From Mesobacillus maritimus (GTDB taxonomy: Bacteria; Bacillota; Bacilli; Bacillales; Cytobacillaceae): a DNA stretch of 64,000 bases. Below, in pieces: positions 45,037 through 53,882 of the stretch; the stretch's first letter is position 1, and the number at the start of each line of letters is the position of its first letter. The DNA lies in NCBI RefSeq assembly GCF_023715205.1, contig NZ_JAMBNR010000019.1, forward strand, positions 1-64,000, written 5' to 3'. The notes beneath the pieces were generated by a model. That model did not search any database and had not been told where the DNA came from. It saw only the letters and a program-made list of their open reading frames with translations. Position numbers and translations under genes: made by a program.

Positions 45037-47475
45037 ATGATGAGTACAGAAGCCGTATCATCAAAAAAAATGAAAGAAGCGAGTATTCAAATTACCGGAA
45101 TGACCTGTGCCGCCTGTTCAACACGGATTGAAAAAGGGTTAAATAAAATGGAGGGTGTTGAGCAAGCATCCGTCAATTTAGCGCTGGAAAAATCAACGAT
45201 ACAATACGATCCAGCGAAACTGAGTGAAGCCGATTTTGAAAAGAAAATCGAAGCGCTTGGTTATGGAGTTGTGAAACAAAAAGCGGAGTTTGAGATTACG
45301 GGAATGACGTGTGCCGCTTGTTCAACGCGCATCGAAAAAGGATTAAATAAGATGGATGGTATTACAACTGCAAACGTCAATTTGGCGCTTGAAAAAGCAA
45401 CCATTGAGTTTAATCCTTCCGAAGTATCGATTGGCGATATTATTGCGAAAGTAGAAAAGCTAGGTTACGGGGCGCACCAAAAGCAAGATGAACAAGAACA
45501 AGTCGATCACCGTGAACAGCATATTAAAGATCAACAACGGAAATTCATTCTTTCAGCGATTTTATCGTTGCCGTTATTATGGACGATGGTTGGTCACTTT
45601 TCGTTTACATCGTTTTTATATGTCCCAGACATTTTAATGAATCCGTGGTTCCAAATGATTTTAGCCACACCGGTACAATTTATTATTGGGAAACAGTTTT
45701 ATGTAGGTGCGTATAAAGCCCTTCGCAATGGGAGTGCCAACATGGATGTCCTTGTTGCGATGGGTACGTCAGCCGCTTATTTTTACAGCGTTTATCAAGC
45801 GATTGTTACAGCCGGTACGCACCACGGGCCACATCTCTATTTTGAAACAAGTGCAGTATTGATTACCCTTATTCTTTTAGGGAAATTATTTGAAGCAAGA
45901 GCAAAAGGCCGTTCATCTGAAGCGATAAAAAAACTAATGGGCCTTCAAGCGAAAACAGCGATTGTTGTCCGTGATGGAGTCGAAAAAGAAGTTCCGTTAG
46001 AGGAAGTCGTGATTGGTGACACGATTTTAGTGAAACCTGGTGAAAAAATTCCTGTTGATGGGGAAGTAATCGAAGGAACAACAGCTGTTGATGAATCGAT
46101 GTTAACCGGTGAAAGTTTACCAGTCGATAAAAATGCTGGGGACATTCTCTACGGCTCAACGATCAACAAAAATGGTTTTATCAAAATGAAAGCCACAAAA
46201 GTTGGCCGTGACACCGCTTTAGCCCAAATTATTAAAGTCGTGGAAGACGCCCAAGGTTCGAAAGCACCGATTCAACGGTTGGCGGATCAAATTTCCGGTA
46301 TTTTCGTTCCAATCGTCGTGGGCATTGCCGTCCTTACCTTTTTAGTCTGGATCTTGTGGGTTCAACCTGGTGAGGTTACACCAGCACTTGAAGTATTAAT
46401 TGCGGTCCTTGTGATTGCGTGTCCATGTGCATTAGGACTTGCGACTCCGACCTCGATTATGGCCGGTTCCGGTCGTGCCGCTGAATTTGGGATTTTATTC
46501 AAAGGCGGCGAGCATTTAGAACAAACGCAAGGAATTGACACTGTGGTTGTTGATAAAACAGGTACGGTCACACACGGGAAACCTGTGCTAACCGATGTTA
46601 TAGTTGCAGATGGTCAAGACGAAGCGAAATTTTTATCTTTAATCGGCGCAGCAGAAAAACAATCTGAGCACCCATTGGCACAAGCGATTGTGGAAGGGAT
46701 TCAAGAGAAAGGCATTGAACTAGCCAATGTTCAATTCTTCGAAAATATTCCAGGGTATGGTGTGCAAGCGACGGTTTCTGGTCAAGGAGTAGTGATTGGC
46801 ACACGGAAACTGATGCAGCAATACGGAATTGAAATCCAATCCGTTCTCCCAGCTATGGAAGAATTAGAGCGAAACGGGAAAACGGCGATGTTGGCTGGAA
46901 TTAATGGCCAATATGCAGGGTTAGTTGCCGTCGCTGATACGATTAAAGATACTTCTCGGGAAGCGGTACGCCGTTTACAACAAATGAACATCAAAGTTAT
47001 CATGATGACAGGTGATAACGAGCGCACTGCTCAAGCGATTGGGAAAGAAGTCGGCGTGGATGATGTGATTGCGGAAGTGCTTCCTGAAGGGAAAGCAGAA
47101 GAAGTGAAAAAGCTGCAAAATCAAGGTAAAAAAGTGGCTATGGTCGGAGACGGAATTAATGACGCACCTGCACTAGCTACAGCGGATATTGGAATGGCCA
47201 TTGGTACCGGGACAGATGTCGCGATGGAAGCAGCAGACATCACGTTGATTCGCGGGGACTTAAACAGTATTGCCGACGCGATTTTGATGAGTCGCAAAAC
47301 AATGCGGAATATTAAGCAAAACTTATTCTGGGCATTTGCCTATAACACGATTGGCATTCCAATTGCGGCAGTCGGACTGCTTGCACCATGGGTTGCCGGA
47401 GCAGCGATGGCGTTTAGTTCGGTATCGGTTGTCTTGAATGCATTGCGGTTACAGAGGGTAAAATTACAAAAATAA
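45037..47475 (+). CDS. copA: Cu(I)-exporting P1B-type ATPase
   Basis: 812 residues; GAGGTG upstream and a second ATG follows at once (45040). Two N-terminal HMA domains each have [18 protein letters not shown], and their near identity suggests a recent internal duplication. After the membrane helices come the actuator [10 protein letters not shown], the ion-gate CPC motif (461-463, [11 protein letters not shown]), the phosphorylated aspartate in [11 protein letters not shown] (D506), the SEHPLAQAI nucleotide-binding motif, TGDNERTA and [12 protein letters not shown]. This is the full set for copper export from cytosol to outside. Controlled by its own CsoR site. Confidence 0.97.
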   Translation: MMSTEAVSSKKMKEASIQITGMTCAACSTRIEKGLNKMEGVEQASVNLALEKSTIQYDPAKLSEADFEKKIEALGYGVVKQKAEFEITGMTCAACSTRIEKGLNKMDGITTANVNLALEKATIEFNPSEVSIGDIIAKVEKLGYGAHQKQDEQEQVDHREQHIKDQQRKFILSAILSLPLLWTMVGHFSFTSFLYVPDILMNPWFQMILATPVQFIIGKQFYVGAYKALRNGSANMDVLVAMGTSAAYFYSVYQAIVTAGTHHGPHLYFETSAVLITLILLGKLFEARAKGRSSEAIKKLMGLQAKTAIVVRDGVEKEVPLEEVVIGDTILVKPGEKIPVDGEVIEGTTAVDESMLTGESLPVDKNAGDILYGSTINKNGFIKMKATKVGRDTALAQIIKVVEDAQGSKAPIQRLADQISGIFVPIVVGIAVLTFLVWILWVQPGEVTPALEVLIAVLVIACPCALGLATPTSIMAGSGRAAEFGILFKGGEHLEQTQGIDTVVVDKTGTVTHGKPVLTDVIVADGQDEAKFLSLIGAAEKQSEHPLAQAIVEGIQEKGIELANVQFFENIPGYGVQATVSGQGVVIGTRKLMQQYGIEIQSVLPAMEELERNGKTAMLAGINGQYAGLVAVADTIKDTSREAVRRLQQMNIKVIMMTGDNERTAQAIGKEVGVDDVIAEVLPEGKAEEVKKLQNQGKKVAMVGDGINDAPALATADIGMAIGTGTDVAMEAADITLIRGDLNSIADAILMSRKTMRNIKQNLFWAFAYNTIGIPIAAVGLLAPWVAGAAMAFSSVSVVLNALRLQRVKLQK

Positions 47476-47558
47476 TATGTTGTTCTCTCTGATGAACCAG
47501 GTAGGTTGAGATCGCCTGTCGCTAGATAACAGCGGCAGGTACTTTTTTATTACCTTAT

Positions 47559-47575
47559 ATACCCTACTAGAGTAT
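47559..47575 (+). promoter_or_regulatory. CsoR operator upstream of the siroheme-type gene
   Basis: ATACCCTACTAGAGTAT, 17 bp with the same ends, 34 bases before the gene start. That is the same distance as at csoR and copZ. Confidence 0.75.
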
Positions 47576-47609
47576 AGTAGAAGAATTAAAATAAAGGGAT
47601 GGAGTGAAC

Positions 47610-48227
47610 ATGGAAAGCGTTGTAAAAAAAGTGAAGATGGCCATAAATGGGGGAATCGGGTTTGGAGCAAAGCTCAATGCAAAGCAACTTATGACCATAG
47701 CAAAATATATGGATGATAACGAGGAACTGGAGTTAACCACTTTCCAACAACTGTATATTGAAATCCCCGAAGATCGGAAAGAAGAAATCATTGAAGAGTT
47801 CCACCATGTTGGATTGGTTTGTTATCCTGTTGGCAATTTTGTTAAGAGCTTGAGAACCTGCAATTTTTGCAAAGGAGAAGAGGAGGAAGGGATGCCGATC
47901 GCAAAAGAGTTGAATCGTCGGATCGCAGGAAAACCTGTCCCTTTTACACTAAAAGTCGCTTATACCGGTTGCCCGGTTGGTTGTGGGGAACCGATGTTGA
48001 GCGATATCGGGGTTATGAAAATAAAAGACCAGTACAATCTTTATGTTGGAGGAAAAGCAAAAGGGAAAGACGCCGAGGTAGGTGCTTTGCTGAAGGAGAA
48101 TCTAACGCCTGAAGAATTGTATGATATTGTTGAAAAAATCATCGCTGTTTATTCACAAATGGGGAAAAAGCGAGAGACGTTTCATAAATTTCTACAGCGA
48201 GTTGGCAGAGAGCAGTTCATAAGTTAA
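47610..48227 (+). CDS. Orphan nitrite/sulfite-reductase-like siroheme-Fe4S half protein
   Basis: 205 residues from the ATG at 47610 (GATGGAG upstream). It has one ferredoxin-like half domain (residues ~1-75: LNAKQLMTIAKYMDDNEELEL, TTFQQLYIEIP) followed by one 4Fe-4S/siroheme domain with cysteines C84, C87, C121 and C125 (TCNFCKG and GCPVGC). In true sulfite or nitrite reductases the first pair is C-x5-C; here it is C-x2-C, and the second half of the enzyme is missing. It may be a single-domain electron carrier or a remodelled enzyme. The CsoR operator upstream ties it to copper response. Cu(I) attacks Fe-S clusters, so a repair or sensor role is conceivable, as inference. Confidence 0.8.
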   Translation: MESVVKKVKMAINGGIGFGAKLNAKQLMTIAKYMDDNEELELTTFQQLYIEIPEDRKEEIIEEFHHVGLVCYPVGNFVKSLRTCNFCKGEEEEGMPIAKELNRRIAGKPVPFTLKVAYTGCPVGCGEPMLSDIGVMKIKDQYNLYVGGKAKGKDAEVGALLKENLTPEELYDIVEKIIAVYSQMGKKRETFHKFLQRVGREQFIS

Positions 48228-48273
48228 TTCGTTGGCTTTGTCTGTTAAATCCGCTCACCAAATTGATTTGTCA

Positions 48274-48312
48274 AAAAAGGTGCTACTTTGGTTAACCAAG
48301 TAGCACCTTTTT
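48274..48312 (+). terminator. Terminator of the siroheme-type gene
   Basis: A 15-bp stem (48274-48288, 48298-48312) with loop ttggttaacc and a T-rich end; very strong. Confidence 0.88.
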
Positions 48313-48387
48313 ACTAGGAAATTGGAGGTTTATGTTAAACTAGATTTATAGAGTTTATCCCGCATGAACGGCAGTAAAAAGGACATT

Positions 48388-48428
48388 TGATGGATAAAGA
48401 AAACTCCCATTGAATGAAGTTATCACTT
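48388..48428. repeat. Intergenic repeat word, third copy
   Basis: tttgatggataaagaaaact followed by cccattgaatgaagttatcac resembles 16027-16070 and 23263-23305. The tract that follows has a 14-bp palindrome gagtatatatactc at 48433-48446. Confidence 0.5.
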
Positions 48429-48575
48429 TTTGAGTATATATACTCATACAATTGAGGTAGATATTTGCATTAGTAGATACTCATTTTTCGGAATTTTAAA
48501 AAGATAGAAAATCACAATAAAACTAAATAGATTTCTAGAAAGTTATTTTAGATCCTGGAAAGGAGGTAGGTATGT

Positions 48576-49295
48576 ATGGATATTGTCATTTGGATCCTTT
48601 TGCTCTTTTTATTGTTTTATGAACCGATATTTGGGTATTTTGATTTTCAAAGATTCAAGCAAAAAGTGAAAACAGATCACAAAGCAAGATTGAACTATTA
48701 CAACAACACCATAATTGGATTATGGGTACCAACGATAACGATTCTATTATTGACGATTTTCACTGAACTAACATTCGAAGAGATTGGAATTTCAATTCCA
48801 AATTTAAACACGGAACCACTTGGGAAAGCGGTAACCTATACGGGACTTGGAATTGGGCTCCTATATTTATTGTTTGTCTTATACTTTATCATTGGGTTCA
48901 ATTTCAGTGATAAAATTAAAAAAGAGTTAACAAAAAAGAAAAAAGAGGACTGGGAAAAATCTGTTATTGCACCGTTATTACCTGTCACTGAATCCGAGAA
49001 AAAAAGATGGAATTATGTTTCTTTAACAGCAGGATTAACGGAAGAAGTGATCTACAGGGGATTTACACTATTTGCTTTAGCTTATTTATTTCCAAACTTA
49101 TCAATATGGGTTATTATCGTACTTTCTTCCTTCATATTTGGTCTTGCCCATACTTATCAAGGCTTTTTAATGGGCTTTGTTCGAACTTCCGTTTTCGCCA
49201 TTTTATTTTGTATTCTCTATATCGGATTAGGTTCCATTTTACCTCTCATTCTTCTTCATTTTTTATTAGATTATATTGCTAAATTAGGAGAATAA
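48576..49295 (+). CDS. CPBP-family intramembrane metalloprotease
   Basis: 239 residues, six to seven membrane helices, AGGAGG ten bases upstream. CPBP (Abi/CAAX protease-like) motifs are present: TEEVIYRG (EExxxR motif 1), FGLAHTYQG (motif 2, FxxxH) and LLHFLLDY (motif 3, HxxxD). Family members process prenylated or other membrane substrates, or provide immunity to self-made bacteriocins. No bacteriocin gene is adjacent. Monocistronic; its 3' end converges on the isochorismatase gene. Confidence 0.88.
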   Translation: MDIVIWILLLFLLFYEPIFGYFDFQRFKQKVKTDHKARLNYYNNTIIGLWVPTITILLLTIFTELTFEEIGISIPNLNTEPLGKAVTYTGLGIGLLYLLFVLYFIIGFNFSDKIKKELTKKKKEDWEKSVIAPLLPVTESEKKRWNYVSLTAGLTEEVIYRGFTLFALAYLFPNLSIWVIIVLSSFIFGLAHTYQGFLMGFVRTSVFAILFCILYIGLGSILPLILLHFLLDYIAKLGE

Positions 49296-49349
49296 ATTAG
49301 GCGTGTATTTTTTCAAAATTACAGGGGAGTTAGTTGGAAAATTAATGAT

Positions 49350-49381
49350 AAAAACGCAGAGGGTGCTAAAAACCTCTGCGT
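49350..49381 (-). terminator. Terminator between the CPBP and isochorismatase genes
   Basis: Stem acgcagagg/cctctgcgt (49354-49362, 49373-49381). The minus strand has the T run (ttttatc), so it serves mainly the isochorismatase gene. Confidence 0.7.
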
Positions 49382-49436
49382 CTTAACGTTCTACTTCACA
49401 ACAGAACTACCTAGTCTCTTAAACTTTTGAATTTCA

Positions 49437-49991
49437 TTATTTGTTCTGTTGCAGGAAGTCTTCCGTCGAAATAACATTCGCATACATGCCGTTAAGGGCG
49501 CTGACAAACGCGTAATGAACCTGTTCAGCTGGGACGGTCTTTTCTTGATAAGATAAGTCTCTTGTTGCACATGCATCTTCAATCAATGTCGTTTCAAAGC
49601 CTAAATCCCCTGCAGCCCGAACGGTGGCATCAATGCACATATGCGTCATCATCCCGACAACCACTACCTTTGTAACACCTTTTGCTTTTAATTGGCTTTC
49701 CAATTCAGTTTGTAAAAAGCTGTTCGGAAAATGTTTCTTGATCAGGCCTTCGTGTTCGAATGGCAGAACCGCTTCATTGATTTTCACACCCTCCGTGTCT
49801 GGAAGGAAGAAGCCTAGGCTTGGATTACTTGCGATATGTTGGATATGGAAAATCTGATCTTTGTGATTCTGTCTAAACCATTCAAGAACTTTCGCAGCAT
49901 TCGCGGCCGCTTTTTCAGGGTTGGTTAACTCCATTTTTCCATTTGGAAAATAGTCATTTTGAATATCAACTAGAATTAAAGCTGTGCTCAT
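49437..49991 (-). CDS. Isochorismatase-family cysteine hydrolase
   Basis: 184 residues. Catalytic triad positions of the family are visible: aspartate in ALILVDIQNDYF (D9), a lysine (in LIKKHFPNSF) and cysteine in VVGMMTHMCIDATVRAA. Members hydrolyse amides such as nicotinamide, N-carbamoylsarcosine or related compounds; the substrate here is not determined. It is divergent from an Lrp-type regulator at 50108, with 116 bases between, so that regulator is its probable controller. Confidence 0.9.
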   Translation of the reverse strand: MSTALILVDIQNDYFPNGKMELTNPEKAAANAAKVLEWFRQNHKDQIFHIQHIASNPSLGFFLPDTEGVKINEAVLPFEHEGLIKKHFPNSFLQTELESQLKAKGVTKVVVVGMMTHMCIDATVRAAGDLGFETTLIEDACATRDLSYQEKTVPAEQVHYAFVSALNGMYANVISTEDFLQQNK

Positions 49992-50107
49992 TTGCTTTCA
50001 CCTCATAAAAATATTTAGTACACTAAAAGCATAATGAATATCTTGTTTTATATCGATACTTTGATGAAACACTTTAAGGTGAAATGATTTCATGGTGAAA
50101 GGAATAG

Positions 50108-50557
50108 ATGATGGAACTAGATCGCGTTGATTTTCAGATCCTTCGGTTATTATCCGAAAATTCCCGTATTCAATGGAAAGACTTAGGAAAACAAATACAT
50201 ATGACAGGTCAGGCAGTAGGGAATCGTATTAAAAAACTAGAAGATAGCGGTGTCATTAAAACTTATTCTCTTATCGTAGACGAAATGAAATTAGGATTAA
50301 CTTTTACAGCGTTTGTTATTATTTATATGAAAACAGCAAACCATGATTCTTTTATCTCTTTTATTCAAGAACGAAGTGAGGTCGTTGAAGCACACCGAGT
50401 CTCAGGCGAAGCCTGTTATCATGTAAAAGTAAAGGTAGAATCGCAAGAACAATTGAATCTTTTTCTTGATAACATTTTAGAATATGGTAACTATGCTTTG
50501 TATTTATCCATACAAGAGATTAAAAAACGTAACCCGGTTACGACATCAATTCAATAA
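50108..50557 (+). CDS. Lrp/AsnC-family transcriptional regulator
   Basis: 149 residues, ATG pair at 50108/50111 with AAAGGAA upstream. N-terminal helix-turn-helix of the Lrp type (LDRVDFQILRLLSENSRIQW, TGQAVGNRIKKLEDSGVI), then the RAM (amino-acid-binding) domain with SLIVDEMKLGLTFTAFV and VSGEACYHVKVKVESQEQLN. It likely senses an amino acid or related small molecule and acts on itself and the divergent hydrolase. Confidence 0.92.
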   Translation: MMELDRVDFQILRLLSENSRIQWKDLGKQIHMTGQAVGNRIKKLEDSGVIKTYSLIVDEMKLGLTFTAFVIIYMKTANHDSFISFIQERSEVVEAHRVSGEACYHVKVKVESQEQLNLFLDNILEYGNYALYLSIQEIKKRNPVTTSIQ

Positions 50558-50713
50558 AATCACTTTCCTAGAAAATAGGTACAAGCCATTCTCAATTACA
50601 ACTGGATGAATGGTGCTAAATTTTTATTTATGGTTAAAATCAAAGAAGAGCTTATTCAACGATCTGTTCAGCTTAGCTAAGGGCTTAAAATTAGTAAAAA
50701 CGGAGGCGATCCT

Positions 50714-50929
50714 TTGCTTGCGTTAAAGGAGTTTGCATCGAGTTTTTTGTTTATAGTGAGTTGGTTTATATTTGCAATAAGTGCCTATCTATTCTATTGG
50801 GTCATGATTATGCCTTTACTCGCAATTATTCCTTTTCTTATTTTTTTAGGTTCTGGTTTATTATGTTTCTACTTGTCAAGAAAACTTGACGATAGAAAAA
50901 AGAACATGTTCAATAAAAGATTGTTCTAA
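50714..50929 (+). CDS. Small two-helix membrane protein
   Basis: 71 residues from a TTG start with GGAGG seven bases upstream. Two long hydrophobic helices (residues ~8-30: FLFIVSWFIFAISAYLFYW; ~33-55: LLAIIPFLIFLGSGLLCFY) and a basic C-terminal tail (SRKLDDRKKNMFNKRLF), which places the tail in the cytosol. No known family. A strong terminator begins at the stop codon. Confidence 0.65.
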   Translation: MLALKEFASSFLFIVSWFIFAISAYLFYWVMIMPLLAIIPFLIFLGSGLLCFYLSRKLDDRKKNMFNKRLF

Positions 50930-50966
50930 AAAAGGCTTGGAGTCATTGTGCTCCAAGCCTTTTTCA
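50928..50966 (+). terminator. Terminator of the small membrane protein gene
   Basis: A 14- to 15-bp stem (50928-50942, 50951-50964) with a T-rich 3' arm. Confidence 0.88.
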
Positions 50967-51038
50967 ATCTATTAAGAAGGGAAATAAGGTGGGATAAAAG
51001 GAAACATCGAGTTTGCTGAGAAATCTTTTTCCTTTTCT

Positions 51039-52325
51039 TTATGCACGCTGTTCCACTCCGTTCCTGGGATGAGGTACCTCTATCCCAGCTGCCGGTTTTT
51101 TAATCACGATGACAAATAAACTGGCAAAAACGCAGAAGAACCCCGCTAAAACGAACGCCCACGTGTAAGTGTTGAGGAATTTATAGATTAGGCCCCCTCC
51201 ATAAGCAGCTGTGGCAGCACCCACCTGGTGTGCGGCAAATATCCACCCGTAAATAATGCCACTTTGTTGAATCCCAAAAATTTGTCTTGAGATGTTAATC
51301 GTTGGAGGAACAGTGGCAATCCAATCCAAACCGTAAAATACAGTAAAAATCGCGATCAAAGGAAACGAACCTTCAACCAATGCAAAAGGAAGGAATACCA
51401 GGGATGCTCCCCTTAAACTGTAGTACCAAAACAATAGCCAGCGATTGTCAAACCGGTCGGATAGCCAACCTGACAACGTTGTTCCAACTAGGTTAAACAC
51501 GCCCATAAACGAAAGGAGTGAGGCTGCGGTCACCAACGGGATCCCAAAACTGATGCAGTAAGAAATAAAATGTGTCCCGATTAATCCACTCGTAGAAAGA
51601 CCGCAAATAAAGAAACTCCCTGCTAACAACCAAAATTCCTTCACCTTCACAGCTTGGAATAAACCATTGAAAGCTAACACAATCGGATTGCCTTTCGAAC
51701 TTTCGATGTTTTCTTGTGTTTCTTCCTCGCGGCCATATGGAAGAAGACCAATTTCTTTTGGTGAGTTTTTCATTAATAAGAAAATGATGATAAGCATAAT
51801 GGAGCTCAGGGTGACAATAAGTCCAATCGCCGGGCGCCAGGAATAACGTTCGATAATGGAAGCTAAAATCGGAAGGAGAATTAATTGACCTGTGGCCGTA
51901 CTGGCTGTTAAGATTCCGACCGCAAGTCCTCTTCGTTTCTCAAACCAATGATTCGAAACATATGGACTCACCACGGTTAAAAAAAGACTTGAGCCTAGGC
52001 CGATGAGAATGCCCCAAATAATCATCAGATGCCACGGTTCACTCATGATGAACGTCAGGAGGCAGCCAGTTAACAAAGTGGACATCGAAATGAGCATCAT
52101 TTTTTTGATACCGATAACTTCTAATAATGCTGCCATAAAGGGTCCTGAGATTCCATACAAAAAGAGACTAATTGCAAAAGATAGGGCAATCATAGAGCGA
52201 TCCCAACCAAATTCGGTTTCGAAGGAGTCAATGAAAACGCCTGATGAAGAGACGGCGATTCCCGCGACAATAATGGAGAAGAAAGTAATGGCAAGAATCA
52301 TCCAGCTATAGTGAACCTTTTTCAT
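51039..52325 (-). CDS. MFS transporter, monocarboxylate/oxalate-formate type
   Basis: 428 residues with 12 predicted helices. The N-terminus WMILAITFFSIIVAGIAVSSSGVF followed by GWDRSMIALSFAISLFLYG is the pattern of the OFA/monocarboxylate-porter MFS group; the conserved GxxxDRF motif between halves appears as LSDRFDNRWLL. The substrate is unknown. It is divergent from a MarR regulator at 52631 with two palindromic sites between them, indicating regulation of the transporter by that MarR and a possible detoxification or uptake role. Confidence 0.88.
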   Translation of the reverse strand: MKKVHYSWMILAITFFSIIVAGIAVSSSGVFIDSFETEFGWDRSMIALSFAISLFLYGISGPFMAALLEVIGIKKMMLISMSTLLTGCLLTFIMSEPWHLMIIWGILIGLGSSLFLTVVSPYVSNHWFEKRRGLAVGILTASTATGQLILLPILASIIERYSWRPAIGLIVTLSSIMLIIIFLLMKNSPKEIGLLPYGREEETQENIESSKGNPIVLAFNGLFQAVKVKEFWLLAGSFFICGLSTSGLIGTHFISYCISFGIPLVTAASLLSFMGVFNLVGTTLSGWLSDRFDNRWLLFWYYSLRGASLVFLPFALVEGSFPLIAIFTVFYGLDWIATVPPTINISRQIFGIQQSGIIYGWIFAAHQVGAATAAYGGGLIYKFLNTYTWAFVLAGFFCVFASLFVIVIKKPAAGIEVPHPRNGVEQRA

Positions 52326-52463
52326 TTTAAAATTTCACCCGCAGTCTTTATTTATTTTAAAAATATTCTGATACTTATTGGCGTTCTTCGAAGTGAAACA
52401 AAAAGGCATGTGGTTGCTCATATAAAGAAAGTTCATAAATAGGAGCAGGTCATGAAGAAACAT

Positions 52464-52528
52464 ATGTATATACATACATTAATCGTCGCTAAAAAAGACC
52501 TTTACTTTCGTAATTTATGTATTTACAT
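52464..52528. promoter_or_regulatory. Twin 12-bp palindromes, MarR operator candidates
   Basis: ATGTATATACAT (52464-52475) and ATGTATTTACAT (52517-52528) are 53 bases apart, five helical turns, in the divergent MFS/marR interval. The same half site ATGTA is used four times. This is a plausible pair of MarR-dimer operators that would control both genes. Confidence 0.6.
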
Positions 52529-52630
52529 GTATAATAGTATTAATAAAAGAATTTTCTGTCAATAATAAAATCAAACTCAACTTCTGTTTAAGATAATGGA
52601 TTAAAAAGGTTCGAAAGGAGATGATCTTTT

Positions 52631-53065
52631 ATGAATAGCAAACCGAATGAAATGGATGATATTCTTCAATTTTGTGTGTGCGCGAACCTGAGAAAAGTAG
52701 CAAGAGTGGTTACTCAACTATATGATAATCAACTGCAGCCTACTGGTTTAAAAGTGACTCAATACTCGATGTTAGCAAACATTGATCGCCATAAAGACAT
52801 TTCAATCTCACAGTTAGGGGAGATTATGTTGCTGGACCAAACGACGGTTACTCGCAATCTCAATCTATTAAAAAAGAGTGGCTATGTTCGGATCACCAAA
52901 AGCAATCACGATTCGAGAGCAAAAAAAATTTCACTAACAGATATAGGTTATGCAAAGTTAGAGGAAGCAAAACCTATTTGGTACCAAATACAAGAAAAAG
53001 TGGTCCATGATATCGGAACGGATAAATATAAAGATTTGTTAGAGACACTAAAGAAACTACAGTAG
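52631..53065 (+). CDS. MarR-family transcriptional regulator
   Basis: 144 residues with AAGGAG upstream. Winged-helix MarR fold: LRKVARVVTQLYDNQLQPTG, LKVTQYSMLANI, the recognition region ISISQLGEIMLLDQTTVTRNLNLLKKSGY, then the wing KSNHDSRAKKISLTDIG with the conserved D-R pair. The N-terminal segment has two cysteines (FCVCANLR), which in some MarR proteins act as redox sensors. Divergent from the MFS transporter. Confidence 0.92.
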   Translation: MNSKPNEMDDILQFCVCANLRKVARVVTQLYDNQLQPTGLKVTQYSMLANIDRHKDISISQLGEIMLLDQTTVTRNLNLLKKSGYVRITKSNHDSRAKKISLTDIGYAKLEEAKPIWYQIQEKVVHDIGTDKYKDLLETLKKLQ

Positions 53066-53132
53066 GACCAGGCAAACTGAACGCCGATGGTGTATAACAG
53101 CGGAGAGAAGAGCATGGAAACGAATTGAAGAG

Positions 53133-53240
53133 CAGAAAACGTGCCACATGAAGATTTCATGGTGCATGAAAAATCGAAAAATAGTAGAAAATGTGTTTCA
53201 TGGTTGTCAAAATTCTTTGTTCTTCACTAATTTTCACTCC
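53133..53240. repeat. Dispersed repeat, copy B
   Basis: Shares with 13312-13447 the ordered words aaaacgtgccacatgaagat, ttcatggtgcatgaaaaa, tagtagaaaa(c/t)gtgt, ttgt(c)caaa and ttcactaattttcactc(c/t)gt. About 105-110 bases, located just after the MarR gene. Confidence 0.75.
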
Positions 53241-53319
53241 GTACTAAAAAGGAGTCTTCTTATTTTACTAATTGAACGGTTGTCAGGGTAAACACAGTAT
53301 TGAGCATTCTGTGGGAAGA

Positions 53320-53367
53320 GGTGCCTGTCCCTCTGTCCCGCCGTGGGACGAGGTGCAACTCTGTCCC
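53320..53367. repeat. GGGACAG-type repeat words
   Basis: ggtgcctgtccctctgtccc followed by cgtgggacgaggtgc and aactctgtccc; the words can fold on each other. This is a Bacillus-style intergenic repeat family, also at 20943, 24855, 44257 and 62168. Confidence 0.6.
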
Positions 53368-53376
53368 AAATCTAAT

Positions 53377-53405
53377 AATCGCAGCTCAAAAAATGAGCTG
53401 CGATT
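53377..53405 (-). terminator. Hairpin after the DUF2639 gene
   Basis: Perfect 12-bp stem aatcgcagctca/tgagctgcgatt (53377-53388, 53394-53405) lying eight bases beyond the stop of the small minus-strand gene. The T run is weak. Confidence 0.6.
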
Positions 53406-53412
53406 GTTTAAG

Positions 53413-53544
53413 TTATTTAGTTTTTTGTTCTAATAGTTTGGCAAGAACGTGCTTTTTGTAACGCTCAATTTTACGTTCTTCGTAGGTGCGTACGCCTGCT
53501 TGTTTAAGCTTTTCAACATACCAGCCTTTGCTTCCATAATGCAT
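53413..53544 (-). CDS. DUF2639-type small protein (YflJ-like)
   Basis: 43 residues with AAAGGG seven bases upstream of the ATG at 53544. The start MHYGSKGWYVEKLKQAGVR matches the N-terminal signature (MHxGSKGWYxxxLKxxG) of the small DUF2639 family known from Bacillus, followed by the basic helix YEERKIERYKKHVLAKLL. The function of the family is unknown. Small, soluble, monocistronic, with a hairpin after the stop. Confidence 0.8.
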   Translation of the reverse strand: MHYGSKGWYVEKLKQAGVRTYEERKIERYKKHVLAKLLEQKTK

Positions 53545-53882
53545 TGAAAACACCCTTTCTTTGCGTGAAGATTTAGGAATCTAGACTAATTTGTGAAATG
53601 GATTCTCTGTACACAAATTTCACAACAGGGCCATTGTAACATCTATAAAACGACTTACGAAAGGGGTAAATTGAAAAAAGTTATATGAATCTAACATTTA
53701 TGTAACGATCGAAAAAGAAAACCCATTTTCTAACTAAGTTTTTGCTAATAAAAAGAATGTGCCAGTAGGCAAATAGGATAACAATTGAATATTACATAAA
53801 AACAAGCAGGACTATCCTTAAAGCAGAGCGAAAAAAGAAGATTGCGATGAAGGATATAAAAAGGACGTAGGGAGAGTTTGCG
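53545..53882. other. Intergenic, divergent promoter region
   Basis: 340 bases. Inverted words ttgtgaaat (53591-53599) and atttcacaa (53617-53625) form a 9-bp dyad with 17-base spacing upstream of the DUF2639 gene, a possible operator. Otherwise nothing is seen. Confidence 0.45.
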
